From assembly GCA_018714945.1 (NCBI GenBank), contig DVMO01000046.1, positions 1 to 7,122 on the forward strand: 7,122 nucleotides of DNA, given 5' to 3'. The notes under the pieces are model-generated. The model was not told the origin of the DNA. It saw nothing but the letters and a program-made list of their open reading frames with translations, and did no database searches. Numbering within the stretch: position 1 is the stretch's first letter; every line of letters begins with the position of its first letter. A program made the translations under genes and the position numbers. This DNA comes from Fimisoma avicola. GTDB taxonomy: Bacteria > Bacillota > Clostridia > Peptostreptococcales > Anaerovoracaceae. Shown piece after piece: positions 5,882-7,122 of the stretch.

Positions 5882-6775
5882 TCACCCCTTGTTATTCAGT
5901 TTCGGGTCAAGGGCTGTCCTGAGACCATCACCCAGCAGATTGAAACAGAGGACTGTGAGCATTATGGCAATGCCCGGGAAAAACGCATAGTGCCAGCTCG
6001 TATAAAAATATGTTCTCGAATTGCTGAGCATAAGCCCCCATTCCGGAGTCGGCGACATGGCGCCCATTCCCAGGAAGGAAAGGCTTGCCGTTGTCATTAT
6101 GGAACCGCTGATGGAAAGGGAATACTGAACTATGACGCTCGGTATGGCTCCCGGCAGGATGTGCTTGAACAATATCCTCAGGTCCGATGCGCCTATACAT
6201 TTTGCGGCTCTAACATATACGCTGTTTTTTAATTCCAGAGTAGCTCCACGGACAAGCCTTGCATATGTAGGTATGCAAAATATAATTACAGCAATTACAA
6301 CATTTGTTAATCCGGGTCCTAATACAGCTACAATTGCTATAGCCAAGATCAGACCAGGAAAGGCGTATAAAAAATCAGCAATACGCATTGATAGACTCTC
6401 AATCAGCCCACCGTAATATCCTGCAAGCAATCCTACAATTGATCCAATTGCCGCAGCAATAGTCACTGTAAAAAATCCGATGGATAGAGAAATCCTTGTG
6501 CCGCATATGACACGGCTGAATATATCGCGCCCGAATTCGTCCGTTCCAAACCAATGCTCGCCGCTCGGGCCCTGCAAAACAGAGCTGTAGTCGTATTCGT
6601 TTATACCATATGGTGCTATTTGATAACAGAAAATAGCAATCAAGGCCAATAATATTAAAACAATGGCGGCAGCCACCGCTGTCTTTTGCTTCTTGAAGCT
6701 CCTGATAAAATCATCCAATCTGGTGCTTCTGTCCATCTCTGCCGTAAATTTGATCTCTTTCTTTTTCTTGAACAT
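5882..6775 (-). CDS. oppC: Oligopeptide/dipeptide ABC transporter permease (OppC/DppC-like)
   Basis: The 297-residue integral membrane subunit pairs with OppB to form the transport channel. After a basic cytoplasmic start (MFKKKKEIKF) the first membrane segment spans about 33-54. The hallmark GTDEFGRDIFSRVICGTRIS (77-96) of the C-type permease follows, then hydrophobic segments near 97-120, 138-172, 211-231 and 264-285. The cytoplasmic EAA-like loop VRAAKCIGASDLRILFKHIL (188-207) contacts the ATPases. TAGGAGGT (6781-6788) precedes the ATG by 5 nt. It starts 10 nt after oppB and ends 4 nt before oppD. The stretch encoding about residues 100-185 is visibly richer in A/T-ending codons than its surroundings, although the protein pattern is intact. 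Confidence 0.92.
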   Translation of the reverse strand: MFKKKKEIKFTAEMDRSTRLDDFIRSFKKQKTAVAAAIVLILLALIAIFCYQIAPYGINEYDYSSVLQGPSGEHWFGTDEFGRDIFSRVICGTRISLSIGFFTVTIAAAIGSIVGLLAGYYGGLIESLSMRIADFLYAFPGLILAIAIVAVLGPGLTNVVIAVIIFCIPTYARLVRGATLELKNSVYVRAAKCIGASDLRILFKHILPGAIPSVIVQYSLSISGSIMTTASLSFLGMGAMSPTPEWGLMLSNSRTYFYTSWHYAFFPGIAIMLTVLCFNLLGDGLRTALDPKLNNKG

Positions 6776-6785
6776 GATGAACCTC

Positions 6786-7122
6786 CTAAGACAAGCGTAT
6801 TTCCGGATTTACTACCGCATACAGTAAGTCGACGATCAGATTTATCACCACAAAATGCAATGAAAATATCAGTATCAGCATCTGTATCATAGGGTAGTCT
6901 CTGAAATTGATGGAATCAACCAGCAGCATGCCTATTCCCGAATAGCCGAAAACAGATTCTACGATCACTGCTCCGCCCAACATGACTCCGAAATTAAGTC
7001 CGACGATGGTTATAACCGGTATCATTGAGTTTTTAAGCACATGTCTGTATACTATGGCTCTTTCTTTAAGCCCCTTCGCCCTGGCCGTCCTTACATAATC
7101 CTCTTTCATCGATTCGATCACA
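6786..7122 (-). CDS. oppB: Oligopeptide/dipeptide ABC transporter permease (OppB/DppB-like), C-terminal part
   Basis: Only the last 111 codons are present; the gene enters from the right edge. A GTG at 7121 is an internal codon, because relatives have about 200 residues before this point. The visible part begins in the EAA loop (MKEDYVRTARAKGLKERAIV), which couples to the ATPases. It then shows the conserved VITIVGLNFGVMLGGAVIVE membrane segment with VFGYSGIGML, a final membrane helix (roughly MIQMLILIFSLHFVVINLIV) and the typical end YAVVNPEIRLS. The TAG stop at 6786-6788 overlaps the oppC ribosome site, so translation is likely coupled. The substrate-binding protein gene, usually next to oppB, is not in the window. 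Confidence 0.9.
   Translation of the reverse strand, partial: VIESMKEDYVRTARAKGLKERAIVYRHVLKNSMIPVITIVGLNFGVMLGGAVIVESVFGYSGIGMLLVDSINFRDYPMIQMLILIFSLHFVVINLIVDLLYAVVNPEIRLS

Overview
The window looks like a chromosomal segment of a peptide- or amino-acid-fermenting Firmicute, most likely a member of Clostridia. The pointers are strong AGGAGG-type ribosome binding sites, a PAS-domain regulator start of the kind found in clostridial sigma-54 activators, an oligopeptide permease operon, a RelB/DinJ plus RelE/ParE toxin-antitoxin remnant, and moderate G+C with AT-rich spacers. The taxon is an inference; there is no rRNA or other marker here.

Layout from left to right. Positions 1-492 (minus) hold the first 164 codons of a regulator with a CBS-like N-terminus followed by a PAS domain; its output domains lie outside the window. 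Positions 493-802 are a divergent control region with a promoter for each side, three related TGYAGGGTMC elements and a separate 17-bp palindrome. Positions 803-2011 (plus) encode an M20-family amidase of the N-carbamoyl-amino-acid hydrolase / allantoate amidohydrolase type. Positions 2055-3245 (minus, convergent) encode a second M20 hydrolase, of the ACY1L2/PM20D2/AbgB type, driven by an apparently perfect TTGACA-17-TATAAT promoter.

Positions 3328-3798 (minus) hold the remains of a RelB/DinJ-RelE/ParE module: the antitoxin has lost its N-terminal DNA-binding strand, and the toxin has an internal deletion with a frameshift. Each end of this remnant abuts an intrinsic terminator on the minus strand. 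Positions 3921-7122 (minus) are the 3' part of an opp/dpp operon in the order B (partial), C, D, F. Its genes are packed with gaps of 10 and 4 nt and an 8-nt overlap, and it ends in a strong terminator.

Taken together, the locus reads as a peptide or N-substituted amino-acid utilisation island: the ABC transporter would import the substrate, two cytoplasmic metallo-hydrolases would cleave amide or carbamoyl bonds, and the PAS regulator could control at least the divergent carbamoylase. The enzyme families are visible in the sequence. The shared substrate and shared regulation are inferred from proximity. I see no clearly new system; the most interesting items are the repeated elements in the divergent control region and the decayed toxin-antitoxin module.
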